A stretch of 64,000 bases of DNA from Homarus americanus (GCF_018991925.1 NW_024756438.1:741501-805500), one strand, 5' to 3'; positions 35,907 through 49,818 are shown, numbered from the stretch's first letter. Program-made: numbers and translations. Notes: generated from the sequence alone by a model not told the origin.

Positions 35907-36580
35907 GAGTAATAGACGTCAAACAGCCACATTATATCAGGCAACTTGGTTTTCCTGTTTTGAAATTTCCTCCAAAATCTCGAATTCTTATTTTCCTTCC
36001 AGTATGTGTATTTAAGTGCGTGTGTGTGTGTGTGTGTGTGTGTGTCGATGCACTAATACACCCCATCAAAACCAAAGAATGAGAGAGAATGACAGGCAAT
36101 CAGTGTTCATTCTTTAGGCAACAGCAGCAGCGTGGGTGAGGCGGTCTGTAAACAAGACCTTCGACTTTATATGTGTACAGTATATCGACAATAACATCTG
36201 GGTGAAGGATCCAGTTATATGCCCTAACGCTTGGCCGGTATTAACAGCAGTGAGACGTAGTTCTTACATTAGCATACTAACAGTCCCTCTGGCTTATGTA
36301 AAGGCAATCGGTGTCTAAGTTCATCAAAGTAAATATTGGAATCTGGGGAAACAAGTTGGGTGTTAGTGTACATTTCCTGTGTTCTAAACCCGATGGGAAA
36401 TATACGTAGCCAAGGTGTATTATCATAGAGGTGATATATTGAAGTATTTGTAAAGAGAAAGAAACAAAATACACAGGAAAAAGTATTATAAGTCATTATT
36501 GAACAGAAAGGAAAACAAAATTTTGGTGCCATTTTTAACATTATTCGTTACTTGCGCCCATTTAACTCTCTCTCTACCTC
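35042..36580. other. Non-coding with small repeats
   Basis: GGAA units at 35165-35230, 7-10 bp GAGGACTGAG repeats at 35245-35330, AT-rich DNA, (CA)n at 35867-35905 and (GT)n at 36019-36045. A short block at 36136-36541 is open on both strands but has no start, splice or family support. Confidence 0.55.
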
Positions 36581-36840
36581 CCCAACTCACCACCTCCACA
36601 CCTCCCCCACCTCCCCCACCTCCTCACCTCCCCCACCTCCCCCACCTCCCCACCTCCCCCACCTATACTAAACAACTCTAGGGTGACCTACATAAGGTAA
36701 TACTGTACCAGAAGCAACTATTATTTCCCAGAGCATAATCCATTCCCTTAAGGTCGCGTCTGATGGGTGTAACTCAGGTCGCGTCTGATGGGTGTAACTC
36801 AGGTCGCGTCTGATGGGTGTAACTCAGGTGGGGAAGATCA
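36581..36840. repeat. CCCCCACCT array and 25-bp repeat x3
   Basis: CCTCCCCCA units at 36594-36663; at 36755-36829 three perfect units of 25 bp with GGTCGCGTCTGATGGGTGTA. Confidence 0.9.
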
Positions 36841-37399
36841 AAGGGACGTCTACTCTGCTCTTTGTTGTGGTAGACTCAATTAGCATCTACCTGGACCATG
36901 TGATAAGAGCAGCTCAGGTGCATAGGCAAAGGAGGAACCACGAGCTGATTATTTATACGTCGAGACAATGAGACAGAATAGTTGTGAATCAGGACGAGTT
37001 ATAAATACGATGTGATTAACTTAAGACGAATAATTTATATTTTTTGCCTTTCAAAGATTTATGTTTAAGCTAGAGTGATTTCAACCGTGGTTTAAAATGT
37101 CACGAAGAGAAGTATTTACTCAGTATCTCCGGGAAAGGGATTCTGGTAAGAAGACCTGGTTTAATTTGTAAAGCCGTCTGATATACTCCCTCGTCTTGTA
37201 AAACATGAACGTGAGTGTATTCTTACCAAGATAAATTACCTTCAACCTTCACTTATATTCATACACACCAGGAAGCTTCATGATTTATTAATAATTCAAT
37301 CTTACGACCCACTATGAATAAGGTGAATGAATGGCGTCAACTTTTCCACCATAAAATGACTCACAAAAATCCTGTCGTCTTTTTTTTTTCACCCTGAAG
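36841..37399. other. No gene seen
   Basis: Unique sequence ending in T12 and CACCCTGAAG, a plausible splice acceptor for the next feature. Confidence 0.5.
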
Positions 37400-37517
37400 G
37401 AGTGATTCATACGCTGCAGAAGGTCACGGCGGAGTGATGGAGACGGAGGGCCTTGGAGTCATGCATTATGGAGGATTACTCGTCTTTTACCTGGTTATGT
37501 ATGTCGCTAGTGGTCAG
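37400..37517 (+). CDS. Candidate 5' exon with signal peptide
   Basis: A T-rich tract and CCTGAAG acceptor-like site is followed by 37 bp without an upstream in-frame stop problem and then ATG at 37437. The 27 codons read METEGLGVMHYGGLLVFYLV then MYVASGQ: a hydrophobic core and small residues before a possible cleavage site, typical of a secreted or type I membrane protein. CAG|GTGGCC at 37518 is a usable though weak donor in phase 0; after it the frame becomes Gly-rich repeat, supporting an exon end here. No downstream partner exon was identified; the Cys-rich frame at 38,764 is on the same strand but linkage is unproven. Confidence 0.33.
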
Positions 37518-38352
<835 letters not shown>

Positions 38353-38925
38353 ATGAAGATAAAACGCCAAAGGTCATCAGGTATTCCGCCACAGATAACG
38401 CTTCCCTGTGAACGTAAGGTGAACATACAGCATTGCATTAAAAGTTCGAACATTATTCACAGTGGGAGTTCACATAACAGGCCAACACAACCTTCTCATA
38501 AATCATCAACTCGGGAAATTGATTCATGGATGGTGAGCCGCGGAGCTTCATCTATCACCCACCACACAAAACCAACTCTCTTATTTACTCTACCCTTCTA
38601 CCCGTTCTCCCTTGCCACCAGACGAAGAATGATGTACTTCTCTCTCATTCTCTTTCTCTCACTATCTCTCTCACACACACATTACTCATTGCCTCATACA
38701 CTTCTGATACTTTCCTACCTCCACTATTACACCAAACAGAAGCAGGAAACGTCACCTCGTAAAATGTTGTGGATGAGGAGGAGGAGGAGAGGCTCTGATG
38801 TGTCCTGCTGTATTACACACGGTGACTGGTCAGGAGAGCGAGGGAGGATCTCTCTCTGTTATGGTTCGTGTAAGTGTTGCGATAAATCCGGATTCTGTCA
38901 CTTGTCCGGGTGTGGTGGAGGTTGA
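38353..38925 (+). CDS. 190-codon ORF with Cys-rich C-terminus
   Basis: The second-longest open frame here that is not mainly repeat (ATG 38353, TGA 38923). The first 90 residues are of mixed composition without a recognised domain; the middle is a short Leu/Ser-rich stretch from CT/CA repeats. From an internal ATG at 38764 the last 53 residues carry RRRRR, then eight Cys ending in CYGSCKCCDKSGFCHLSGC. The CC-x5-C-x4-C ending resembles disulfide-rich peptides such as WAP-type cores, but the spacing of the first Cys does not fit. No start context, splice sites or family confirm it. It may be a chance frame, a Cys-rich exon whose true boundaries differ, or a small secreted peptide. Confidence 0.28.
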   Translation: MKIKRQRSSGIPPQITLPCERKVNIQHCIKSSNIIHSGSSHNRPTQPSHKSSTREIDSWMVSRGASSITHHTKPTLLFTLPFYPFSLATRRRMMYFSLILFLSLSLSHTHYSLPHTLLILSYLHYYTKQKQETSPRKMLWMRRRRRGSDVSCCITHGDWSGERGRISLCYGSCKCCDKSGFCHLSGCGGG

Positions 38926-39587
38926 TTGTGTGTTTGTGTGTGTATGAAATTGCCTCTGGCGGGAAAATGTGGTAGTTATTTGTTATCTCTGTTTTCTTGA
39001 TATTGTTTCCTTATGTATTGTGATGGTTTAGTGTTATTGGTCTAGGAGAGTAGGAAGGAGAGGGGTTTAATATTGTTATTTATTTATGTAATATATTGAG
39101 TTTATCTAACCAGGCACAGTTGGTAGAAGGAGAACAGGATAGTAGGAAGTAGCAATAGCAGCAGAGTCAGTAAGGAGGGATACTTTTCCTTTCAACTTTA
39201 ACGAAAAAGAAAAAAAAATATATGAATATTTTCACGATTCTTTCCTGAAACACCATCTGTCGCCACCATCTGTGTGAGTCTCCTAGCCTCTGGTAAACTC
39301 TCGCCCACCACCAGCTGTGAGAGACGCCATCTGCCCCCTCAATAATTCTCGCTTCTTATCAGATCGAGTTGTGTGGTTGGTTGTGGTCAGACTCTCGGTA
39401 TTTATGATTCTCTTATCACCAGAACTGTACAGCTTTACGTCGACTGCAAGGACTCATTTTTCTCCTCCTTCTCCTCCTCCTCCTTCTTCTTCTTCTTCAC
39501 CTCCTCCTTCTCCTTCTCATTCTCCTCTTGCCATCTGCTTTTCCCTTCTGTGTTCTTCATCGCTAGGCTACGCATTTGGAAGGACTG
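38926..39587. other. Non-coding; CTC/CTT tract
   Basis: AT-rich DNA, a CACCATCTGT duplicate at 39250-39275 and a CTCCTCCTT tract at 39463-39530. No gene seen. Confidence 0.55.
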
Positions 39588-40035
39588 GACGAGTCATCAC
39601 CCCAGACTGAGGTACAAGGCAGACCTTCATCATCACCCCAGACTGAGGTATAAGGCAGACCTTCATCACCCCAGACTGAGGTATAAGGCAGACCTTCATC
39701 ATCACCCCAGACTGAGGTATAAGGCAGACCTTCATCATCACCCCAGACTGAGGTATAAGGCAGACCTTCATCATCACCCCAGACTGAGGTATAAGGCAGA
39801 CCCTCAGCTCAGGATGGTCCACAGGTTGTAGTGGTGGAGACAGTGGTGTTTTATCCCGGCCTCTGATAGTGATCAACTCCTTCCTTAAGTTGACGGTTCC
39901 TTCCTCCGCTGTTCTGCCTAGCTGCTGGGGCGCCTCCGTCTCTCCTCCGCTGTTCTGCCTAGCTGCTGGGGCGCCTCCGTCTCTCCTCCCCTTGTCCTAG
40001 CTGCTGGGGTGCCTCCGTCTCTCCTCCCCTTGTTT
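39588..40035. repeat. 36-bp and about 41-bp minisatellites
   Basis: Five to six 36-bp units with CCAGACTGAGGTATAAGGCA at 39598-39805 (one shortened by 3 bp), then three units with TGCCTAGCTGCTGGGGCGCC-type sequence at 39905-40035. Confidence 0.9.
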
Positions 40036-40650
40036 ATTTACACACGTGAGTCCTACAGATCTAGTGCTCAAGTCATACGTATTGTAATCAGGTAAATTAA
40101 AATTATACAGATAAAAGCGATCGCACTGATTATCTAACACAAAATCACACAAAAGAATTCAATTTGGGAGGAATTTTTGTGAAGTTTGTTGTGTTAGGAA
40201 TATAGTGTTGTGGGAGTGAGGTGAAGCAGCACTGGCGAGGTGGCAGTAGGTCAAGAGGACAACAGAGGTCACAGCAACAGGAAGCAGCCCACACACGGCC
40301 GCTGGCAGTCAGAGGTGTATACAGCCTCTGTGTCAACACTTCTACAAGGTGTGGCAAGTTCAAGACATAGTAACCTGTACTGGGTCGTGTGAGTCTATGG
40401 CACAAGACATCTATTCTCTGTTGACACTTTACGACACTTTGGTCAGATTAACAGTCCCTCCCTCGACCCAGGCACCTGCAGTCATCCAGTCTTTGAAATG
40501 ATGATTATTGTGTGAGATAATTATGAGTCAGGATATTGTTAAACCTGAAGTGACTCGTTGATGCGATCTTGAGTCATGAGTTATAAGAGTCAATGTATCG
40601 CGTAAGTGACTCATTGAACTGGTGACCTACAGTGGATTAGGTCAGGGTAC
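40036..40650. other. No gene assigned
   Basis: Unique sequence of intermediate GC content, open on minus at 40145-40405 but without start, splice or family support. Confidence 0.5.
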
Positions 40651-40719
40651 ATGAGTCGTATGTCACAGGCGTTGTCGAGGTGCTCACGGCCATCTAACAT
40701 CCGGGTTATGAAAGAGAAG
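40651..40719 (+). CDS. Candidate first coding exon, unknown
   Basis: ATG followed by 23 codons (MSRMSQALSRCSRPS then NIRVMKEK) ends at a perfect donor, GAGAAG|GTGAGT, in phase 0. The ORF is basic and Ser-rich, as in many cytosolic N-termini. Support is the donor and the Met only; no promoter, downstream exon or family was recognised. Confidence 0.25.
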
Positions 40720-40810
40720 GTGAGTTATTTATATCACCTGTACGTGGCCGCCAGCATGTTAAGGAGCACCACTTCAGGTACACACCTCACTGAACTACAT
40801 ACCTCCATGC

Positions 40811-40870
<60 letters not shown>

Positions 40871-41310
40871 TACACACACGGCTGTAAACACAAAAGATTA
40901 CACGTCCAGACAGACAGACAGACAGACATGGGGGTATAAAACCATCATCATCAAAACATTAAACCATCGTCATCAAGAAATTAAACCATCGTCCTCAAGG
41001 AGTTAAACCATTGTCCTCAAGGAGTTAAACCATCGTCCTCAAAGGGTCAAGTTGTAAATCTTTGTGGTGAGGAAGAAAAACAATTGCTGGAAAGTACTGC
41101 AGTGTTTGTCGTCACCACTTAAGGTTTACTGAGGCAACTTGGTGACCTCTGTGTGTGTGTGAGAAGGACCATAAAGAGACCACAAGAGACCTCGAGATAA
41201 TAAGACACCAAAAGAGATCTCAAGAGACCTCAAGAGACCAAAAGAGACCTAAAGAGACCTTACGAAACCTTAAGAAAACACAAAAACCAAAACAGACCTC
41301 AAAAAGGACC

Positions 41311-41360
<50 letters not shown>
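40720..41360. repeat. (CT)n, 22-bp repeat, AGAGACC repeat, (GA)n
   Basis: (CT)n at 40811-40866; AGAC at 40909-40928; five 22-bp units related to TTAAACCATCGTCCTCAAGG at 40950-41050; AGAGACCTCAAG/AAAGAGACC units at 41170-41300; (GA)n at 41314-41359. Confidence 0.85.
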
Positions 41361-41362
<2 letters not shown>

Positions 41363-42005
41363 CTACCCCCGCATTACCTATTCAAAAATCCAACCATTTG
41401 GTAGCTTAAACACTCACGATCCACTGAGCAAAATCTTACATGATCATGAAACAGACGCGGCTTATGTCTCCCAGGAGCGGCGTGTGTCGGGATAATGGCA
41501 CTAAAGTTCTACTGCCTCAAGTTTTCGTAATGTAAACAAAGGAATCACCCGTCCAGAAATTGTAATGGAGAGTTGTTTACATTTCTGAGGTGCCAATATT
41601 TTCTTTGGGTGATTTATATTCTTTTCACGTCAAAATATATCTTTTTAAATAATTTTTTTGTGGTTATTATTCATTTGAAAATCATCCAGAAAATATATTC
41701 CTGTGGGTGAATTAATTCCAAAAATAGTTTAGAATCACTTCTGGAAACTTTAAGAAAATAAAATAAAAGTCCCAGACGAAAAATCCCTGACTTCCCTCGC
41801 CCACCCACTAACACTTGACAACCTGAGGCACCTCGCTGAGTGCCTTCGTCTCTCAAGGATTTTCGCGCGTTCTTCCAAATGCTTTTGAACACAACCAGTG
41901 AACTGGAAAGTCATTAAAACGCTCTGGAAAATTTCCCCCTTCGCGTCGGGAGACTTAATTAAATAGCCGCCATGATGTCCCGGAAGTTAGTGAGGCCCTG
42001 TTAAG
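41361..42005. other. No gene seen
   Basis: Unique AT-rich sequence without a supported exon. Confidence 0.5.
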
Positions 42006-42312
42006 GGTCTCATGAGTTGGCTGCTTGCTGTAAAGTGCCTTGGGGGAAGTGCTAGGTGCTGTAAAGTGCCTTGGGGGAAGTGCTAGGTGCTGCAAAGTGC
42101 CTTGGGGGAAGTGTTGGGTGCTGCAAAGTGCCTTGGGAGAAGTGTTGGGTGCTGTAAAGTGCCTTGGGAGAAGTGTTGGGTGCTGTAAAGTACCTTGAGG
42201 GAAGTACTAGGTGCTGCAAAGTGCCTTGGGAGAAGTGTTGGGTGCTGTAAAGTGCCTTGAGGGAAGTGCTAGGTGCTGTAAAGTGTCTTGGGGGAAGTGC
42301 TGTGTGATATAG
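42006..42312. repeat. 31-bp minisatellite, about 9 copies
   Basis: Units share TGCTGTAAAGTGCCTTGGGG and GAAGTG, with C/T and G/A variants between copies. Confidence 0.9.
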
Positions 42313-42830
42313 AATGCCAGCCCACATAACTTCACCCGGGCCCACACAGCTGAAGAGACGCCTGACCCACGTACAGAAACTTTCACCATGGGTTAACTCT
42401 TAAATGGTCACAATAAAGGATCACACTGTGCTCCTGGACTAACCCTTCTCCACCAGTTTCCCATTAAAAAGAAAACGGGAATTAATAGACCGTAGACTGA
42501 ACTAATCTTACTTTTATGGATCTTTAGCCTATAAATCTATGTCTCGACCTTTCCATCCTAAAGAAATATAATATGCATGTAAGGGTTGAAGGGGCTGTAG
42601 AGGTTGCCATGGTGATTATCTTTGCCAAAATATATTTATGTTGTTACACTACCTATATGGAGCTGATAAACATGACATTCAAACACCATATAATGTAGGG
42701 AAACTTTAGCTTTTCTGACCTCTTCACCTCTGACCTCTGACCTCTTCACCCCTGACCTCTTCACCTCTTCACCCCTTCAGTAATAAAATAAAATAAAACT
42801 TGGGTGAAATATTGATGGCAACCATTTTCA
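42313..42830. other. No gene seen
   Basis: Unique sequence; CTGACCTCTTCACC repeats at 42717-42780. Confidence 0.5.
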
Positions 42831-43141
42831 GGGGTGGCTGGGAGGAGGTATAGGGAAGGGGGAGGTGAGGGGGAGGGGGGGGAGGGGGAGAGATATATTC
42901 CAGCTGAACTAAAAGACCTAAAGACCTTCTACACCTGGAAAATATCTCACGACCCAGGAGAGAAATGCTTTCGCCTCACCCTGACAAATTTTCAGAGGCA
43001 GGCTGACATGGGGGATGGTAGTATAAGTGGTGCAAGTGGTGTGACTGGTGTAAGTGGTGTAACTGGTGTAAGTGGTGTAACTGGTGAAAGTGGTGTAAGT
43101 CAACTAACTACGTCATCCATACTAAGGAGACGATGGCTTTA
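42831..43141 (+). CDS. Weak candidate ORF, repeat-flanked
   Basis: Open for 102 codons. The central part (about 42895-43020), with IPAELKDLKTFYTWKI and EKCFRLTLTNFQRQADM, has ordinary protein-like composition. It is framed by a GGGAGG tract before and an 18-bp GTGTAACTGGTGTAAGTG repeat after, both of which simply lack stops. No splice pair or family was found, so a chance open frame is the likelier reading. Confidence 0.15.
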
Positions 43142-43169
43142 ATGACTTAAGCTCGTCGGAATTTTGCCT

Positions 43170-43556
43170 GAAGAATTGCCTTTCACCCCTCCCCCCATTC
43201 CCCCTTCCACCCCCTCCCTCCACTCACCCGTGTGGGTGGGGGGGTGGGGGTGAGGAGGAGTCATATCACCATCTAAGTTGTCTCATGGTCGGAGGATTTA
43301 TCTATCATATCACCCCCTCCTCCCTCCCCTCCCCCATCCCCCTCTTTCCCCTCCCCCGTCCCCCAGTCCCTTCCCCCCTCCCTCCTCATTGACCTCACAT
43401 ATCCTGAGGTCACCAGGCTTCCCACATCGCCTGTACATACAATAGAAGGGCGGGAGGGGTGGGGGGAGGTCGGGGGAGGGGCGGGGGAGGGGTGGGGGAG
43501 GGTTAGGGGAGGGGTAGGGGGAGGGGCGGGAGAGGGGTGGGGGGAGCAGAACACAC
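43170..43556. repeat. C-rich arm and G-rich arm
   Basis: CCCTCCCC-rich sequence at 43188-43226 and 43313-43386, unique spacer, then GGGGAGGGGCGGGGGAGG-rich sequence at 43448-43546 on the same strand. The arms are complementary in composition and the G-rich arm has many G4-capable runs. Confidence 0.85.
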
Positions 43557-44137
43557 TACCTTTAGCCTTTAAGCACAAAGTAGACTTACGTGAATATATA
43601 AAACGATAATTTTCCCACCTTGTGAACGATCCAGCAACATGAGAATTTTAACCATCAATAAACCGGGTCATCTGTTAACACGGACATACATACATACATA
43701 CATACATACATACATACATACATACATACATACATACATACATACATTTATCAAACCATTCCACAAATACTCAGAATAATAACGGGTCATTTGGCTTAAT
43801 AAATAACAAATGATAATCCTTGTTTATAATGGAGTTTGACCAGAGGAATATTTTGTGATAATCATAGCAACGGAAGGCTCAATATGGCGCCATAATTCAA
43901 CACAGACAAAGTAATTTCCGTCTGTCTGTTATGAGGAGAAAGTCGTCATTCATATCTATTAACCCTGTTGCCACGCCCTTCCTGTGACGTCATCAATTTG
44001 AGGGGTTAATTACCACGTGTTTCTGTCTTTTTAATATTTTGTTTATTATTTCTTCTTCTACATAATTAATTAATAGTTTATAATAATAATATTTAACAAT
44101 TAACTTTTGTCATATTTGGTGGGTGTAGGTGGGGAGG
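43557..44137. repeat. Unique DNA with (ACAT)n
   Basis: (ACAT)n at 43685-43747 and a CRE palindrome at 43985. No gene seen. Confidence 0.75.
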
Positions 44138-46744
<2,607 letters not shown>

Positions 46745-47845
46745 ATTACACACTAGTACTACATGTTCACTACAACAGTAACACTACATGTTCACTACAA
46801 CACTAGTACTACATGTTCACTACAACAGTAACACTACATGTTCACTACAACAGTAACACTACATGTTCACTACAACACTAGTACTACATGTTCACTACAA
46901 AAGTAACACTACATGTTCACTACAACACTAGTACTACATGTTCACTACAACACTAGTACTACATGTTCACTACAACACTAGTACTTCATGTTCACTACAA
47001 CACTAGTACTACATGTTCACTACAACACTAATACTACACTAATCACTACAACACTAGTACTACATGTTCACTACACATGTTCACTACAACACCTAATCAC
47101 ATGTTCACTACAACACTAGTACTACATGTTTCACTACAACACTAGTACTACATGTTCACTACAACACTAGTACACATGCTCACTACAACACTAGTACTAC
47201 ATGTTCACTACAACACTAGTACTACATGTTCACTACAACACTAGTACTACATGTTCACTACAACACTAGTACTACACTACAACACTACTACATGTTCACT
47301 ACAACACTAGTACTACATGTTCACTACAACACTAGTAATACATGTTCACTACAACATTAGAACTACATGTTCACTACAACACTAGTACTACATGTTCACT
47401 ACAACACTAGTAATTACATGTTCACTACAACACTAGTACTACATGTTCACTACAACACTAGTACTACATGTTCACTACAACACTAGTAGCACATGTTCAC
47501 TACAACACTAGTACTACATGTTCACTACAACACTAGTACTACATGTTCACTACAACACTAGTACTACATGTTCCTACAACACTAGTACTACATGTTCACT
47601 ACAACACTAGTACTACATGTTCACTACAACACTAGTACTAGTACTACATGTTCACTACACACACACTACATGTTCACTACAACACTAGTACTACATGTTC
47701 ACTACAACACTAGTACTACATGTTCACTACAACACTAGTACTACATGTTCACTACAACACTAGTACTACATGTTCGCTACAACACTAGTACTACATGTTC
47801 ACTACAACACTAGTACTACATGTTCGCTACAACACTAGTACTTGT
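46745..47845. repeat. 25-bp satellite, about 44 copies
   Basis: Units combine ACTAGTACTACATGTTCAC and TACAAC. The palindromes ACTAGT and ACATGT recur. Early units alternate an ACAGTAAC variant with ACTAGTAC; the last units share a C-to-G change (TTCGCT), showing local homogenisation. Several units are truncated or fused. The array ends about 90 bp before the interrupted frame at 47,936. Confidence 0.95.
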
Positions 47846-47935
47846 GTTGCCATTGTTCTTACCTGTGTACGAAAACTCAGTGTCTTTTCTGGCGGCCTAC
47901 TTACAAGTCGGCTGTATTGGAGAAATGTGATCAAT

Positions 47936-49321
47936 ATGTCAAAGTATGATTTTGAGTTGAGTGGCGGTAAAGTCACACTATTCGAGGACCACCCGCGCCC
48001 TAAGACTCTTGTAATCGAGCTTTGTAAACCATCTAGTTGCGGATTGGGCACTAAACGTCTGACCATGTTTCGGTCTTGCCTGAAAAAGAAAGACTATTTT
48101 CCGCTCGGTAATGGCATGGTATAAGGAGTATACCACCCAGTTGGAGCTGCCAACGTCCCGTCCAAGGAGGAGATGGCATCATATAAATGGGTACAACTTA
48201 AATGGTACGGTTATATAAGAACTTTATATAAACAGCGTGTTGAGCTGGACGATTTCCTCTATTAACTTACTAGAACTGGTCAATTTAGATGTTACGATAA
48301 AAAATATATTCTTAAGAGCAAAATATAATTTCAAGGCGAGAATGCCTTAGAAAGAGAATTCTACTTCTCCTGTTTAATGGAGAATGGTTGTCTCAGGTCC
48401 CCCCCTCCTCTCGTCATGGGTTTCGACGCAGTTCCTCCCATTGATATCGCATAACAAATAGACACTCTCCCACAGGAGCCTGAGCCTCAAGTGGTAGAAA
48501 TATATATCACTAACCGCTCAAAGGTCACTTTAGGAACTCATAAATGTGTCTTGCCTGAGGGCGCTGGCAAGGTCATAGTAAAAGTAACTCACTCGACAAC
48601 GGAAGAAGCACCAGAGACATAAGTGACCAGTGGTTTTAGTGAGACCGATCCTCAGGAACACCCCCAGAGCTCTGGTCAGCCTACAGTAAAACCCTCGATG
48701 AAGGAAGAAACATCCGGTCCACCAATGACCTGTAGTTATGGTGAGACTTATGAATAAACCGATCCTCAGGAACACCCTCAGAGCTCTGGTCAGCCTACAG
48801 TAAAACCCTCGATGAAGGAAGAAACATCCGGTCCACCAATGACCTGTAGTTATGGTGAGACTTATGAATAAACCGATCCTCAGGAACACCCTCAGAGCTC
48901 TGGTCAGCCTACAGTAAAACCTTCGATGAAGGAAGAAACATCCTGTACGCCAATGACCTGTAGTTATGATGAGACTTATGAATAAACCGATCCTCAGGAA
49001 CACCCCACAGTCCTCCTGTCTCCTCGCGACTCCTCTGGCGAGAGTAAACAACTGGACGAGAAGAGAAGTACCTGTGAGGAGAGTGACAGGAAGTCGTTCT
49101 TTAAAAAAATGCTAAATTGGTTTAAAGAAATTTATCTACGACGCCCAAGAATATTTTGGTTTTGTATCATATGTCTCATCCTCTTCGTGGTGGCAGTTAT
49201 TGTGTGTAGTTTTGTTTGGAACTCACCTTTTAAGATGAGTAAGGTGAACCAAACGCCCATCTTGTATGATGCACTGGCCCCCGAAGACAGTCTCGTCACA
49301 CTTAACGTCGCCACAAATTGA
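47936..49321 (+). pseudogene. 462-codon frame broken only by TAA; membrane-anchored protein
   Basis: From ATG at 47936 to TGA at 49319 one frame stays in register for 1,386 bp. It contains eight TAA codons (48122, 48263, 48326, 48452, 48620, 48755, 48869, 48983), no TAG, no internal TGA and no frameshift, while many CAG, CAA and CGA codons remain intact. The N-terminal part (to about 48,500) is mixed alpha/beta-like and rich in Lys, Tyr and Cys. From 48,644 a 114-bp (38-codon) Pro/Ser/Glu-rich unit is repeated three times plus a partial copy. The C-terminus has a basic flank, one strong transmembrane segment (FWFCIICLILFVVAVIVC, about 49155-49210) and about 35 further residues. Overall it looks like a type II or tail-anchored membrane protein with a mucin-like stalk. 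No family is recognised; an endogenised viral or mobile-element gene is possible but unproven. It may be a decayed copy, or TAA may be decoded as sense. No intron pattern is needed to explain the frame. Confidence 0.55.
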
Positions 49322-49716
49322 AACTCGAGACGAAATGTTATGACATGGTGGAAGGAGTCATCCCTGTACAGCATACTAGATACTTCAAGCATATCATGAC
49401 ATCCATTAACCTTCTATTAATGTATCGCTCGGAAACGTTTTTACTCATTCATGCTCAAAGGTCGCGGATGTAGAACTACCAACCGTTCAGAAACAGGTCG
49501 GGTAACATTGCTCGGAAGCCTCTAATCACACAGACTCTATGACTGTACTGTAGAGTTTATACTCGTATATATATTTTTATTTAATCCATCTATTTATCTC
49601 TAATTATCTTTTTATCTCTAGTTTTTCAATCATCCCCGTTCTTGCTTCTGTCTCATATATCACCCGTTTTGAACTTTTTCCAATCACATTTCTCTCTGTA
49701 ATCATCCTCTTTCTAT

Positions 49717-49751
<35 letters not shown>

Positions 49752-49818
49752 TAGAGACAGAGTTATAACAGAGAGAGAGAGATAGAGACAGAGTTATAAC
49801 AGAGAGAGAGAGAGACAG
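49322..49818. other. 3' flank of the interrupted frame
   Basis: Immediately after the TGA another frame (about 49320-49470) is open for 50 codons with ordinary composition, then hits TAG. AT-rich DNA follows, then (GT)n at 49719-49740 and 2-3 units of about 35 bp with GATAGAGACAGAGTTATAAC at 49750-49815. Confidence 0.45.

Noticed and set aside
36136..36541. Plus 60-codon and minus 90-codon frames of ordinary composition
   Set aside because: Both strands open over the same AT-moderate block, no convincing splice sites or start, and no family recognised; kept only as a note.
46745..47845. CRISPR array
   Set aside because: Units are contiguous 25-bp repeats without unique spacers, in a eukaryotic context; it is a satellite.
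48530..49051. 173-codon minus-strand open frame opposite the TAA-interrupted frame
   Set aside because: It exists because the 114-bp repeat has a multiple-of-three period. Composition (FLRIGLFISL repeats) is a mirror of the plus-strand repeat, and the plus frame extends far beyond it into a coherent membrane anchor.
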